From NCBI RefSeq assembly GCF_009709555.1, contig NZ_WJBG01000182.1, positions 62,001 through 126,000 of the forward strand: a stretch of 64,000 nucleotides of DNA. The letters are read 5' to 3'. Below, piece by piece: positions 51,895 to 59,468 of this stretch. Made by a program: the position numbers and the translations under genes. The notes beneath the pieces were generated by a model. It had not been told where the DNA came from. It saw only the letters and a program-made list of their open reading frames with translations, and ran no database searches. The DNA is from Streptomyces blattellae. GTDB taxonomy: Bacteria > Actinomycetota > Actinomycetes > Streptomycetales > Streptomycetaceae. Each line of letters opens with the position of its first letter. Position 1 is the stretch's first letter.

Positions 51895-52921
51895 CCTGGT
51901 TGAGCGGGTTCGGAATTCCAACCGGCTGCACCAGCCATCCGAAGTCGCCGAGACCGCCGAGTGCGGTGAGCTCGGCGCCCTCTCCCGCGTTCGCGAGGGC
52001 GCGCACATAGGCCGCGGGATGTGTGGTCGCCAGCGCGAGTGGGGGGCGTGCGCCTGCGATGCCCAGGGCACGCAGTGCTTCGCGCTGGCGCAGGAGGAGT
52101 GCGCCGGAGTGTGTGCTCGGGGATGCGCCGGCAAGCGCGTCGAGGGGCGCACACGCGTCCAGCGCCACATGCGCCGTTATGTCACACGACCCGTCCGGCA
52201 CGGGCCGCGTCTCGCGCCCCTCCCGGAAGCCGGTGAGGGTGCCGAACGGCGGGCGGGTCTCCGCCGTGTGCACGTAGTCCACGGCGACCGCGAGTCCCCG
52301 GTCGAGCGTCGCGACCGCCGACGCCCAGGCCTCGTCCCGGGGCAGCCCGATCTCGGCCCGCAGCCCCTCCTCGGCCGACAGCGGCCACCACCGGCCGAGC
52401 CACTCCGCCTCCGCACCGGAGACGGGCTCCCCGAGCCGCTCAGTCCCGTCCTGGCGGACGAGTACCAGCCGCGGTACGCCCGAGGAGTCGACCTCGGCCA
52501 CCTCCACGGGCACGTTGTCCAGCCACTCGTTGGCGAAGAGCAGCCCGGCGGTGCCCTGCGGGGGCGCGCTGACCCACTCGATACGGTGATCCAGGCCCGC
52601 GGGACGGTCGGCGACTTCGACGGCGCACGCGCGCGTGCGGGCGGCCACGCCGGCGGGCAGCGCGGCCAGCACGCCGCTGACAAGCTCCCCGCGCCCCGCC
52701 CCCATGTCGACGAAGCCGAGCGACTCGGGTCCGCCCAGTGCTTCGTCGACCAGGCACAGCAGCCGGGCCACGGCCCCGGCGAAGAGCGGCGACGCGTGCA
52801 CGGACGTACGGAAGTGGCCGGCCGGGCCCTCCGGCCTGCGGTAGAAGCCGTCCGGCCCGTACAGGGCCGCCTCGGTCGCCGCCCGCCAACCGCGCCAGTG
52901 CCCCGCTGTCTCGTCCGTCAC
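51881..52921 (-). CDS. MidA/NDUFAF7-like SAM-dependent methyltransferase
   Basis: 346 residues. Starts with HWRGWRAATEAALYGPDGFY; the family motif of MidA/COG1565 follows: GHFRTSVHASPLFAGAVARL, SAM site LGFVDMGAGRGELVSGVLAA, ANEWLDNVPVEVAEVDSSGV (NE-x-D), AVDYVHTAETRPPFGTLTGF and CDITAHVALDACAP. In mitochondria NDUFAF7 symmetrically dimethylates an arginine of NDUFS2, the NuoD homologue. Its gene here is convergent with nuoD2 (stops 24 bp apart), which suggests NuoD2 as substrate (inference). Confidence 0.85.
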   Translation of the reverse strand: MTDETAGHWRGWRAATEAALYGPDGFYRRPEGPAGHFRTSVHASPLFAGAVARLLCLVDEALGGPESLGFVDMGAGRGELVSGVLAALPAGVAARTRACAVEVADRPAGLDHRIEWVSAPPQGTAGLLFANEWLDNVPVEVAEVDSSGVPRLVLVRQDGTERLGEPVSGAEAEWLGRWWPLSAEEGLRAEIGLPRDEAWASAVATLDRGLAVAVDYVHTAETRPPFGTLTGFREGRETRPVPDGSCDITAHVALDACAPLDALAGASPSTHSGALLLRQREALRALGIAGARPPLALATTHPAAYVRALANAGEGAELTALGGLGDFGWLVQPVGIPNPLNQGPCT

Positions 52922-53039
52922 GCCGCCAGGTTATGCGCACAGAGGAACGGAGCCTCCACCTTGTGGAGTACACGCACCCGATGCGTATCGACCCTCCGGT
53001 TGACCCCTGCACGCATCCTGCTTCCCTACTCTGGGTTAC

Positions 53040-54254
53040 GTGCAGCGCCTCTACGACTTCCTCCGCAGACACCCGACATGGGTCGACGGCTTCTGGGCCG
53101 TCCTCCTTTTCGGGATCTCTGTGGTGAGCGAGGCCGTCCGGCACGAGGGCGGGCAGGACGCCACGGGCACCGACTCCGAGGCGGCCATCATCCCGGTCCT
53201 CCTCCTGTTGTGCCTGGTGATCGCGTTGCGGCGGCGCATGCCGGAGAAGATGCTGCTGCTCGCCATCGGGGTGGGAATGGCGCAGCTGGCGCTGAACGTG
53301 GCGACGACGCCCGCCAACTTCGCCTTTCTGGTGATCACCTACACCGTGGCCGCGACCGGCGCCCGCTGGGCCTCCAGGCTCACACTGGCCGTGAGCCTGA
53401 TCGCCGCGCCCCTGGCACAGATGCGCTGGCCGGAAACGGAGTCCACCGCCCTGAGCAATGTGGCCCTGGTGGTCTTCCTGACGGTGCCGTTCATCCTCGC
53501 CTGGGTGCTCGGCGACTCGATCCGCACCCGCCGCGCCTACTACGAGCAGCTGGAGGAGCGCGCCACCCGGCTCGAAAGGGAGCGTGAGGCGCAGGCCAAG
53601 GTGGCGGTCGCCGCCGAACGCGCCCGGATCGCGCGCGAGCTGCACGACGTCGTCGCGCACAACGTCTCCGTGATGGTGGTGCAGGCCGACGGCGCCGCCT
53701 ACGTCCTCGACGCCGCGCCCGACCAGACCAAGAAGGCCCTGGAGACGATCTCCTCCACCGGCCGCCAGGCCCTCGCCGAGATGCGCCGCCTGCTGGGCGT
53801 GCTGCGCACCGGTGAGCACCAGGAGAGCGGCGAGTACGTCCCACAGCCCGACGTCGAGCAGATCGACGAGCTGATCGAGCAGTGCCGCACCTCCGGACTG
53901 CCCGTCGACTTCAAGGTCGAGGGCACCCCGCGGCCGCTGCCCAGCGGCGTGGAGCTCACCGCGTACCGCATCGTGCAGGAAGCGCTCACCAACACCCGCA
54001 AGCACGGCGGGCCGAACGCGGGCGCCAGCGTCCGCCTGGTCTACTTCGACGACGGCCTCGGCCTGCTGGTCGAGGACGACGGCAAGGGCGCCCCGCACCA
54101 GCTGTGCGAGGAGGGCGGCGCCGACGGCCAGGGGCATGGCCTGATCGGGATGCGGGAACGGGTCGGTATGGTCGGCGGCACCCTGGACGCGGGCCCGCGC
54201 CCGGGCGGCGGCTTCCGCATCAGTGTGCTGCTCCCGCTCAAACCAGCGCTCTGA
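53040..54254 (+). CDS. NarL-type sensor histidine kinase
   Basis: 404 residues from GTG 53040; TACTCT ends 7 nt upstream (leaderless). Four to five membrane segments in the first 160 residues (AAIIPVLLLLCLVIALRRRM, VALVVFLTVPFILAWVLGDS), a coiled coil, the HisKA_3 box ARIARELHDVVAHNVSVMVV (His202), and HATPase motifs QEALTNTRKHGGPNAGASVR, LVEDDGKGAP and GHGLIGMRERVGMVGGTLDA. Partner regulator follows after 125 bp. Signal unknown. Confidence 0.95.
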   Translation: MQRLYDFLRRHPTWVDGFWAVLLFGISVVSEAVRHEGGQDATGTDSEAAIIPVLLLLCLVIALRRRMPEKMLLLAIGVGMAQLALNVATTPANFAFLVITYTVAATGARWASRLTLAVSLIAAPLAQMRWPETESTALSNVALVVFLTVPFILAWVLGDSIRTRRAYYEQLEERATRLEREREAQAKVAVAAERARIARELHDVVAHNVSVMVVQADGAAYVLDAAPDQTKKALETISSTGRQALAEMRRLLGVLRTGEHQESGEYVPQPDVEQIDELIEQCRTSGLPVDFKVEGTPRPLPSGVELTAYRIVQEALTNTRKHGGPNAGASVRLVYFDDGLGLLVEDDGKGAPHQLCEEGGADGQGHGLIGMRERVGMVGGTLDAGPRPGGGFRISVLLPLKPAL

Positions 54255-54379
54255 CGCCGACGCGCGCGCCCTGCTGACACCTGTCACGCCCCCGCGGACG
54301 CCCCAGCGGACGCGGACGTAGACGTAGACGCAGGCCGACGAGACTTCAGACGAGACAGACGAGAACGGAAGAGGCCCCG

Positions 54380-55051
54380 ATGACGATCCGCGTGATGCTC
54401 GTCGACGACCAGGTGCTGCTGCGCACCGGGTTCCGGATGGTGCTTGCCGCACAGCCGGACATGGAGGTCGTCGCGGAGGCGGGCGACGGCGTCGAGGCGC
54501 TTCAGGCGTTGCTCTCGACCCCCGTCGACGTGGTGCTGATGGACGTACGCATGCCGAAGCTCGACGGCGTGGAGGCCACGCGCCGCATCTGCGCCGAACC
54601 CGACGCGCCGAAGGTGCTGATCCTGACCACCTTCGACCTCGACGAGTACGCCTTCTCGGGGCTGAAGGCGGGCGCGTCCGGCTTCATGCTCAAGGACGTG
54701 CCGCCGGGCGAGCTGCTGACCGCGATCCGGTCCGTGCACAGCGGTGACGCCGTCGTGGCTCCCTCGACGACCCGGCGCCTGCTCGACCGGTTCGCGCCGA
54801 TGCTGCCCAGCGCCGGCAAGGGGCCGGAGCACAAGGAGCTGGATCGGCTCACCGACCGCGAGCGCGAGGTCATGGTGCTGGTCGCGCAGGGGCTGTCCAA
54901 CGGGGAGATCGCGGCCCGGCTGGTGCTGTCCGAGGCGACCATCAAGACGCATGTCGGCCGCATCCTCACCAAGCTGGGGCTGCGGGACCGGGTCCAGGTG
55001 GTGGTCCTGGCGTACGAGACGGGGCTGGTGCGGGCCGGCGGACACGGCTGA
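54380..55051 (+). CDS. NarL/FixJ-family response regulator
   Basis: 223 residues. Receiver domain with D9/D10, phospho-acceptor Asp55 (VDVVLMDVRMPKLDG), Thr and Lys (LILTTFDLDEYAFSGLKAGA, GFMLKDVPPG), and a LuxR-type HTH (LTDREREVMVLVAQGLSNGE, IAARLVLSEATIKTHVGRIL). Pairs with the kinase just upstream. The gap between them contains short direct repeats of GACG-rich text. Confidence 0.96.
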   Translation: MTIRVMLVDDQVLLRTGFRMVLAAQPDMEVVAEAGDGVEALQALLSTPVDVVLMDVRMPKLDGVEATRRICAEPDAPKVLILTTFDLDEYAFSGLKAGASGFMLKDVPPGELLTAIRSVHSGDAVVAPSTTRRLLDRFAPMLPSAGKGPEHKELDRLTDREREVMVLVAQGLSNGEIAARLVLSEATIKTHVGRILTKLGLRDRVQVVVLAYETGLVRAGGHG

Positions 55052-55082
55052 CCGCGGGCGCGGGCCTCGGTAGGGTCTGCGC

Positions 55083-55360
55083 ATGCTTTTGTGGATCAAC
55101 GGCCTTTCGGGGGTGGCGATCCGTCGAGAAACTGCCCGCACACGAGATTCAGCGGCGTCTGCCCGGCAGCGTCGTCTGCGATCCCGAGTACGTCGGCTTC
55201 GGCCTGAATCGCACGCTGCCGCCCCGACTGCGCGGGGACTTCCAGGACTTGGCCTCGTGGCGGCAGGGTGTCGTCGAGGTCCTCGATCTCGCCCTCACCG
55301 AACACGACGGCGTGGTGATCGCACCCATGACGGTCACCGACTCCGGCTACCGAACTCTTG
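55083..55360 (+). pseudogene. TmrB-like P-loop protein, truncated and frameshifted
   Basis: ATG 55083 opens LLWINGLSG, where intact relatives have a Walker A P-loop (NGxFGxGKT). The frame then shifts, and family-like text resumes in another frame: HEIQRRLPGSVVCDPEYVGF, GLNRTLPPRLRGDFQDLASW, RQGVVEVLDLALTEHDGVVI, APMTVTDSGY. There it stops at the IS remnant. The relatives are tunicamycin-resistance TmrB-type ATP-binding proteins. Confidence 0.75.
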
Positions 55361-55367
55361 CCCAGTG

Positions 55368-55616
55368 CTCCACCCTTCGGGGTGGAGGTGTAGGGCATCT
55401 TGACCCCGGCGGCCCGGAGGGGCGCAGCGCCACTGCTGAAGCCGCCTTGTCCGACAACGTAGTTGGCGGACCTACCGCCGGACGGGCGGGAAGTGACGCC
55501 TGTGGAGGCCCGTGCAAGACCGATCTCCCCGGAGACCGGCAGGCGCCTGTGAAGCAGGAACCCGTGGTGGTACCGCGAAGCGGTACGGACCGGAATCTCC
55601 AGCCCTCAGGCTGGAG
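55368..55616 (+). mobile_element. Internally deleted IS200/IS605-type remnant
   Basis: Bounded by two similar hairpins: CTCCACCC-TTCG-GGGTGGAG (55368-55387) and CTCCAGCC-CTCA-GGCTGGAG (55597-55616). The right half resembles the 3' end of a TnpB gene, which also encodes its guide RNA scaffold: the frame text GPCKTDLPGDRQAPVKQEPV and the GGAATCTCC before the end hairpin are typical. No transposase is left, so it is a small non-autonomous derivative that interrupts the TmrB-like gene. Confidence 0.65.
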
Positions 55617-55622
55617 AGGGCG

Positions 55623-55830
55623 TCACCTGAGCAGGGCTTCCAGGAAGTCGCTGCCGAGCCGGGCCACCGCCGTGACGTCCAGCTGGTACAGGACATACCG
55701 CCCACGCCGCCGGGTGGTGATCAGGCCCGCCTTCTTCAGCACGCTGAGATGCCGGGATATCTCGGGGGCCGTCATGCCGTGGATCTGCACGAGCTCGCTC
55801 GTGGTGTACGTGCTGCGGGCCAGGTTCCGG
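55623..55830 (-). pseudogene. ArsR-family regulator, C-terminal fragment
   Basis: In frame from about 55830: NLARSTYTTSELVQIHGMTA, PEISRHLSVLKKAGLITTRR, RGRYVLYQLDVTAVARLGSD, FLEALLR. This is the winged-helix end of a longer ArsR protein. Its N-terminal part is absent, and the frame upstream runs only through an 8-bp tandem repeat. Confidence 0.75.
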
Positions 55831-55832
55831 AA

Positions 55833-55880
55833 CCGAGAAACCGAGAAACCGAGAAACCGAGAAGGCGAGAAGGCGAGAAG
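55833..55880. repeat. 8-bp tandem repeat, six units
   Basis: CCGAGAAA three times (55833-55856), then CCGAGAAG and GCGAGAAG twice (55857-55880). Six consecutive octamers at the broken end of the ArsR fragment, just before the start of the next gene. Confidence 0.9.
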
Positions 55881-55890
55881 GCGATCCGCC

Positions 55891-56103
55891 ATGAGTGTCA
55901 CCCAGTACCACGTCCTCGACACCTACCGCGCCCGGCAGCTCGGCCCGCCCGACCCGCCCGCGCCCGGCGCGCACGACTGGCAGGTCATCCGCGAACTGCG
56001 CGACCACCGGCGGTTCCGCGCGGTCCTCGCGGGCCGTCCGTCCCACGGCCGGCTACGGCAGGCCCTGGGCCGGTGGCTGCGCCTGCTCCCGCGGTCTACT
56101 TGA
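55891..56103 (+). CDS. Small hypothetical protein, 70 aa
   Basis: MSVTQYHVLDTYRARQLGPP, DPPAPGAHDWQVIRELRDHR, RFRAVLAGRPSHGRLRQALG, then RWLRLLPRST. Text of this type is common as a small Streptomyces protein; no function is known to me. Start ATG 55891, immediately after the octamer repeat. Downstream (56105-56145) are TCTGC-rich short repeats and the convergent threonine aldolase. Confidence 0.65.
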   Translation: MSVTQYHVLDTYRARQLGPPDPPAPGAHDWQVIRELRDHRRFRAVLAGRPSHGRLRQALGRWLRLLPRST

Positions 56104-56143
56104 TGATCTGCATCTTGCTTATCTGTATCTGGCTGATCTGCTT

Positions 56144-57352
56144 CTAGCTGCTGACCTGCGCGGTCAGCCGGGCGGCGAAGTCGGCGACCGCCGCCTTCAC
56201 GTCCTCGGCGGTCCACTCCAGGCCCGCGGCCCGTACGTCGATCTCCGTGACGGCGAGGCCCGGGCCGGAGGCACCCCAGGGCCGGGCGAAGAGCAGGGTC
56301 CTGGTCTCCTCGGCGTGCCGGACCGCGACCTCGGCGACGACATCGGCGTCGTACGGAAGCCACACCTGGAACTCGTTGGTGTGCGGCTCCGCGGGGTGGA
56401 CGCGCGCCCAGGGCAGCCCGGCCGCCGCGAACCCCTCGCACAGGGCCGCCGCCACCACGCGCGCGTGACGCACGTACTCGGGGAGCCGGGGCAGCTCGCG
56501 CTCCAGCCCGGCGAGAGCCGACAACGCGGTCGGGAACTGCTGGAAGACCGTGCCGCCGTACCGGTGCCGCCAGGCCTTGGCCTCCTCCACCAGTGTCCTG
56601 GGGCCGGCGAGGGCGGCTCCGCCGAAGCCGTCCAGGGACTTGTAGAACGACACATAGACGCTGTCCGCCAGGCCCGCGATCTCGTCCAGGGGACGGCCGA
56701 AATGCAGGGTGGTCTCCCACAGGCGCGCGCCGTCGAAGTGCACCACCGCATCGCGCTCCCGCGCCGCCGCCACGACCTCGGTCAGCTCCTCCCAGGAGGG
56801 CAGCACGAAACCGGCGTCCCTGAGGGGCAGTTCGAGCATCAGCGCGCCGAAGGGCTCCTCGAAGTCGCGTACCTCGGCGGCGGTCGGCAGCCGGGGCTCG
56901 CTGGTCACCCGGACCGGCCGGAGGCCGCTGACCTCACGGAACGCATTGCGCTCATGGACCTCCGGGTGGGCGAGCGCGTGCAGGGCGACCACGGCGCTGC
57001 CGGTGCGGCCCGCCCAGCAGCGCAGGGCGACCTGCTGCGCCATCGTGCCCGTCGGGAAGAACGCGGCGGCCTCCATGCCGAGCAGACCGGCGACCTTCTC
57101 CTCCAGGGCCTCGACGACGCCGTCGCCGTACATGTCGGCCGTCTGATCCAGGTCGTGCACCTGCTCGGCGGCCTCCAGCACCGCAAGGCGCTCCCGGAGC
57201 GTGCTCAGCACGCTGGTGCGCGCGAACACTCTTTCCGCGCTCCGGTAGGCGCTGATACGCCGCTCACGGCGTCGCCTGCGCCGCTCGTCGTCCGACTCCG
57301 ACTCCCGCTCCGGTTCGGCTCGTTGCGTGCTCTGGTCCGACGTATCGCTCAT
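56144..57352 (-). CDS. Low-specificity L-threonine aldolase family protein
   Basis: 402 residues from ATG 57352. An acidic/basic N-terminal segment (about 45 aa, ESESDDERRRRRRERRISA) precedes the fold-type I PLP enzyme: DMYGDGVVEALEEKVAGLLG, AAAFFPTGTMAQQVALRCWA, VVHFDGARLWETTLHFGRPL, DSVYVSFYKSLDGFGGAALA (Schiff-base Lys in FYKSLDG). Cleaves threonine or related beta-hydroxy amino acids. The exact substrate is not determined. Confidence 0.9.
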   Translation of the reverse strand: MSDTSDQSTQRAEPERESESDDERRRRRRERRISAYRSAERVFARTSVLSTLRERLAVLEAAEQVHDLDQTADMYGDGVVEALEEKVAGLLGMEAAAFFPTGTMAQQVALRCWAGRTGSAVVALHALAHPEVHERNAFREVSGLRPVRVTSEPRLPTAAEVRDFEEPFGALMLELPLRDAGFVLPSWEELTEVVAAARERDAVVHFDGARLWETTLHFGRPLDEIAGLADSVYVSFYKSLDGFGGAALAGPRTLVEEAKAWRHRYGGTVFQQFPTALSALAGLERELPRLPEYVRHARVVAAALCEGFAAAGLPWARVHPAEPHTNEFQVWLPYDADVVAEVAVRHAEETRTLLFARPWGASGPGLAVTEIDVRAAGLEWTAEDVKAAVADFAARLTAQVSS

Positions 57353-57531
57353 GCGACGGATCATGCCGGTCGGTGATCGGAGCGGGCACCCGTTTTTCCG
57401 CAGTCGACGCGACTCGACGTGTGACTGCCCACAGCCTGTGGACAACCGGACGCCCCCGCAACCGATCGCGTTAACATGACGAGAAATCGTCCGGTACCCG
57501 GAGCGGACTGGAACGGGAAGGCCGCCGTCGC

Positions 57532-58467
57532 GTGAGTACAGTCCAACAGCCAGACCCAAAGGACCGCCCCGCGCGGCTCACCGTCGGCGTCGTCGGCGCC
57601 GGTCGTGTGGGCCCCGCGCTGGCCGCGTCCCTCCAACTCGCCGGGCACCGCCCGGTGGCCGTCTCCGGAGTCTCCGACGCTTCCAGGAGACGGGCCGCGC
57701 TGCTGCTGCCCGACGTGCCGCTCGTACCGCCCGCCGACGTCCTCAACCGCGCCGACCTGGTCCTGCTCACCGTCCCGGACGACGCCCTGCCCGCGCTCGT
57801 CGAGGGCCTCGCCGAGACGGGGGCCGTACGGCCGGGGCAACTGCTGCTGCACACCTCCGGGCGGTACGGCGCGAAGGTCCTCGACCCCGCCCTGCGCGCC
57901 GGCGCTCTGCCGCTGGCCCTGCACCCCGCGATGACCTTCACCGGCACTCCCGTGGACGTCCAGCGCCTCGCGGGGTGTTCCTTCGGCGTCACCGCGCCCG
58001 ACGAACTGCGCCTCGCCGCCGAGGCCCTCGTCATCGAGATGGGCGGTGAGCCCGAGTGGATCGCGGAGGAGAACCGGCCGCTCTACCACGCGGCCCTCGC
58101 GCTGGGCGCCAACCACCTGGTCACTCTGGTCGCCCAGTCCATGGAGCTGCTAAGCGCGGCCGGCGTCGGGGCCCCGGACCGGATGCTCGGACCGCTGCTC
58201 GGCGCCGCGCTCGACAACGCCCTGCGCTCCGGTGATGCCGCCCTCACCGGACCCGTCGCGCGCGGGGACGCCGGTACGGTCGCCGCGCACGTCAGCGAGT
58301 TGCGCAGGCACGCACCGCAGACCGTCGCCGGCTATCTGGCGATGGCCCGCGCCACCGCCGACCGGGCGCTCGCCCACGGTCTGCTGAAGCCGGAGCTGGC
58401 CGAGGACCTGCTGGGGGTACTCGCGAACGGCACCGACGGCACCGACGGGACCGAGGGGGACGCCTGA
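57532..58467 (+). CDS. Rossmann-fold DUF2520 protein upstream of panC
   Basis: 311 residues from GTG 57532. N-terminal NADP-type fingerprint LTVGVVGAGRVGPALAASLQ, a 6PGDH-like strand DLVLLTVPDDALPALVEGLA, LLHTSGRYGAKVLDPALRAG and LPLALHPAMTFTGTPVDVQR; C-terminal helical DUF2520 domain (YHAALALGANHLVTLVAQSM). Its stop overlaps the panC ATG (TGATG). The context suggests a role in pantothenate synthesis, possibly a ketopantoate reductase, but this is unproven. Confidence 0.88.
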   Translation: MSTVQQPDPKDRPARLTVGVVGAGRVGPALAASLQLAGHRPVAVSGVSDASRRRAALLLPDVPLVPPADVLNRADLVLLTVPDDALPALVEGLAETGAVRPGQLLLHTSGRYGAKVLDPALRAGALPLALHPAMTFTGTPVDVQRLAGCSFGVTAPDELRLAAEALVIEMGGEPEWIAEENRPLYHAALALGANHLVTLVAQSMELLSAAGVGAPDRMLGPLLGAALDNALRSGDAALTGPVARGDAGTVAAHVSELRRHAPQTVAGYLAMARATADRALAHGLLKPELAEDLLGVLANGTDGTDGTEGDA

Positions 58468-59468
58468 TGACCACCGCCCTGCTGCGCACCTCCGGCGAGC
58501 TGCACGCACGCGCGCGTGAAGGCCGCCGAGCCGTGGTGATGACCATGGGCGCCCTGCACGAGGGCCACGCCACCCTGATCCGCACCGCGCGCGAGATCGC
58601 CGGCCCGGACGGCGAGGTCGTCGTCACCGTCTTCGTCAACCCGCTGCAGTTCGGCAAGGGAGAGGATCTCGACCGCTATCCGCGCACCCTGGACGCCGAC
58701 CTCAAGATGGCCGAACAGTCAGGCGCGGACGCCGTGTTCGCCCCGTCCGTGGACGAGGTCTACCCGGGCGGCGAACCCCAGGTCCGCATCAGCGCGGGCG
58801 CCATGGGCGAGCGCCTCGAAGGCCTCTCCCGCCCCGGCCACTTCGACGGCATGCTCACCGTCGTCGCCAAACTGCTGCACCTGACCCGCCCCGACATCGC
58901 CCTGTACGGCCAGAAGGACGCCCAGCAGCTCGCCCTGATCCGCCGGATGGTGCGCGACCTGAACTTCGGCGTCGAGATCGTCGGCGTACCGACCGTGCGC
59001 GAGGACGACGGCCTGGCCCTGTCCAGCCGAAACCGCTATCTGTCGCCCCAGGAGCGGCGCACGGCCCTCGCGCTGTCGCAGGCGCTGTTCGCGGGTCTCG
59101 ACCGGCATGCGGCGCAGGAGGCGCTGCGCGCGCGGGCGCGTGAAGTGCCCGCCACGCACGCGCGTGCCGAGGCGCTCAGCGCCATAGGGGAGTCCCGCGC
59201 GGCAGCCGACGCGCACGCGGTCGCCCAGGCCGTCCCGGGTGGCCCGTCGGCCGTCCGCGCGGCCGCCCGCCTGGTCCTCGACGAGGCGGCCCGCCTCACC
59301 CCGCCGCTCCGACTGGACTATCTGGCCCTGGTCGACCCGTCCGACTTCACCGAGGTCGGGGACGACTTCACCGGGGAGGCCGTCCTCGCCGTCGCCGCCC
59401 GGGTCGGGACGACCCGCCTGATCGACAACATCCCGCTCACGTTCGGAACGCTCGGAGCCGCCTCGTGA
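58467..59468 (+). CDS. panC: Pantoate-beta-alanine ligase
   Basis: 333 residues. HIGH-type MTMGALHEGHATLIRTAREI, FVNPLQFGKGEDLDRYPRTL, RISAGAMGERLEGLSRPGHF, DGMLTVVAKLLHLTRPDIAL, YGQKDAQQLALIRRMVRDLN and SSRNRYLSPQERRTALALSQ. Joins pantoate and beta-alanine using ATP. About 40 residues longer than E. coli PanC through an Ala/Arg-rich C-terminal insert (ALRARAREVPATHARAEALS). Overlaps both neighbours. Confidence 0.96.
   Translation: MTTALLRTSGELHARAREGRRAVVMTMGALHEGHATLIRTAREIAGPDGEVVVTVFVNPLQFGKGEDLDRYPRTLDADLKMAEQSGADAVFAPSVDEVYPGGEPQVRISAGAMGERLEGLSRPGHFDGMLTVVAKLLHLTRPDIALYGQKDAQQLALIRRMVRDLNFGVEIVGVPTVREDDGLALSSRNRYLSPQERRTALALSQALFAGLDRHAAQEALRARAREVPATHARAEALSAIGESRAAADAHAVAQAVPGGPSAVRAAARLVLDEAARLTPPLRLDYLALVDPSDFTEVGDDFTGEAVLAVAARVGTTRLIDNIPLTFGTLGAAS

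Noticed and set aside
53027..53040. Start of the sensor kinase at an ATG upstream with a leader
   Set aside because: No upstream in-frame start with a ribosome binding site; TACTCT 7 nt before GTG 53040 explains the start.
55891..56103. Fusion of the small 70-aa protein with the upstream IS/TmrB frame
   Set aside because: The long open frame exists only because the region is GC-rich; family-like text changes three times and an ATG lies directly at the conserved start.
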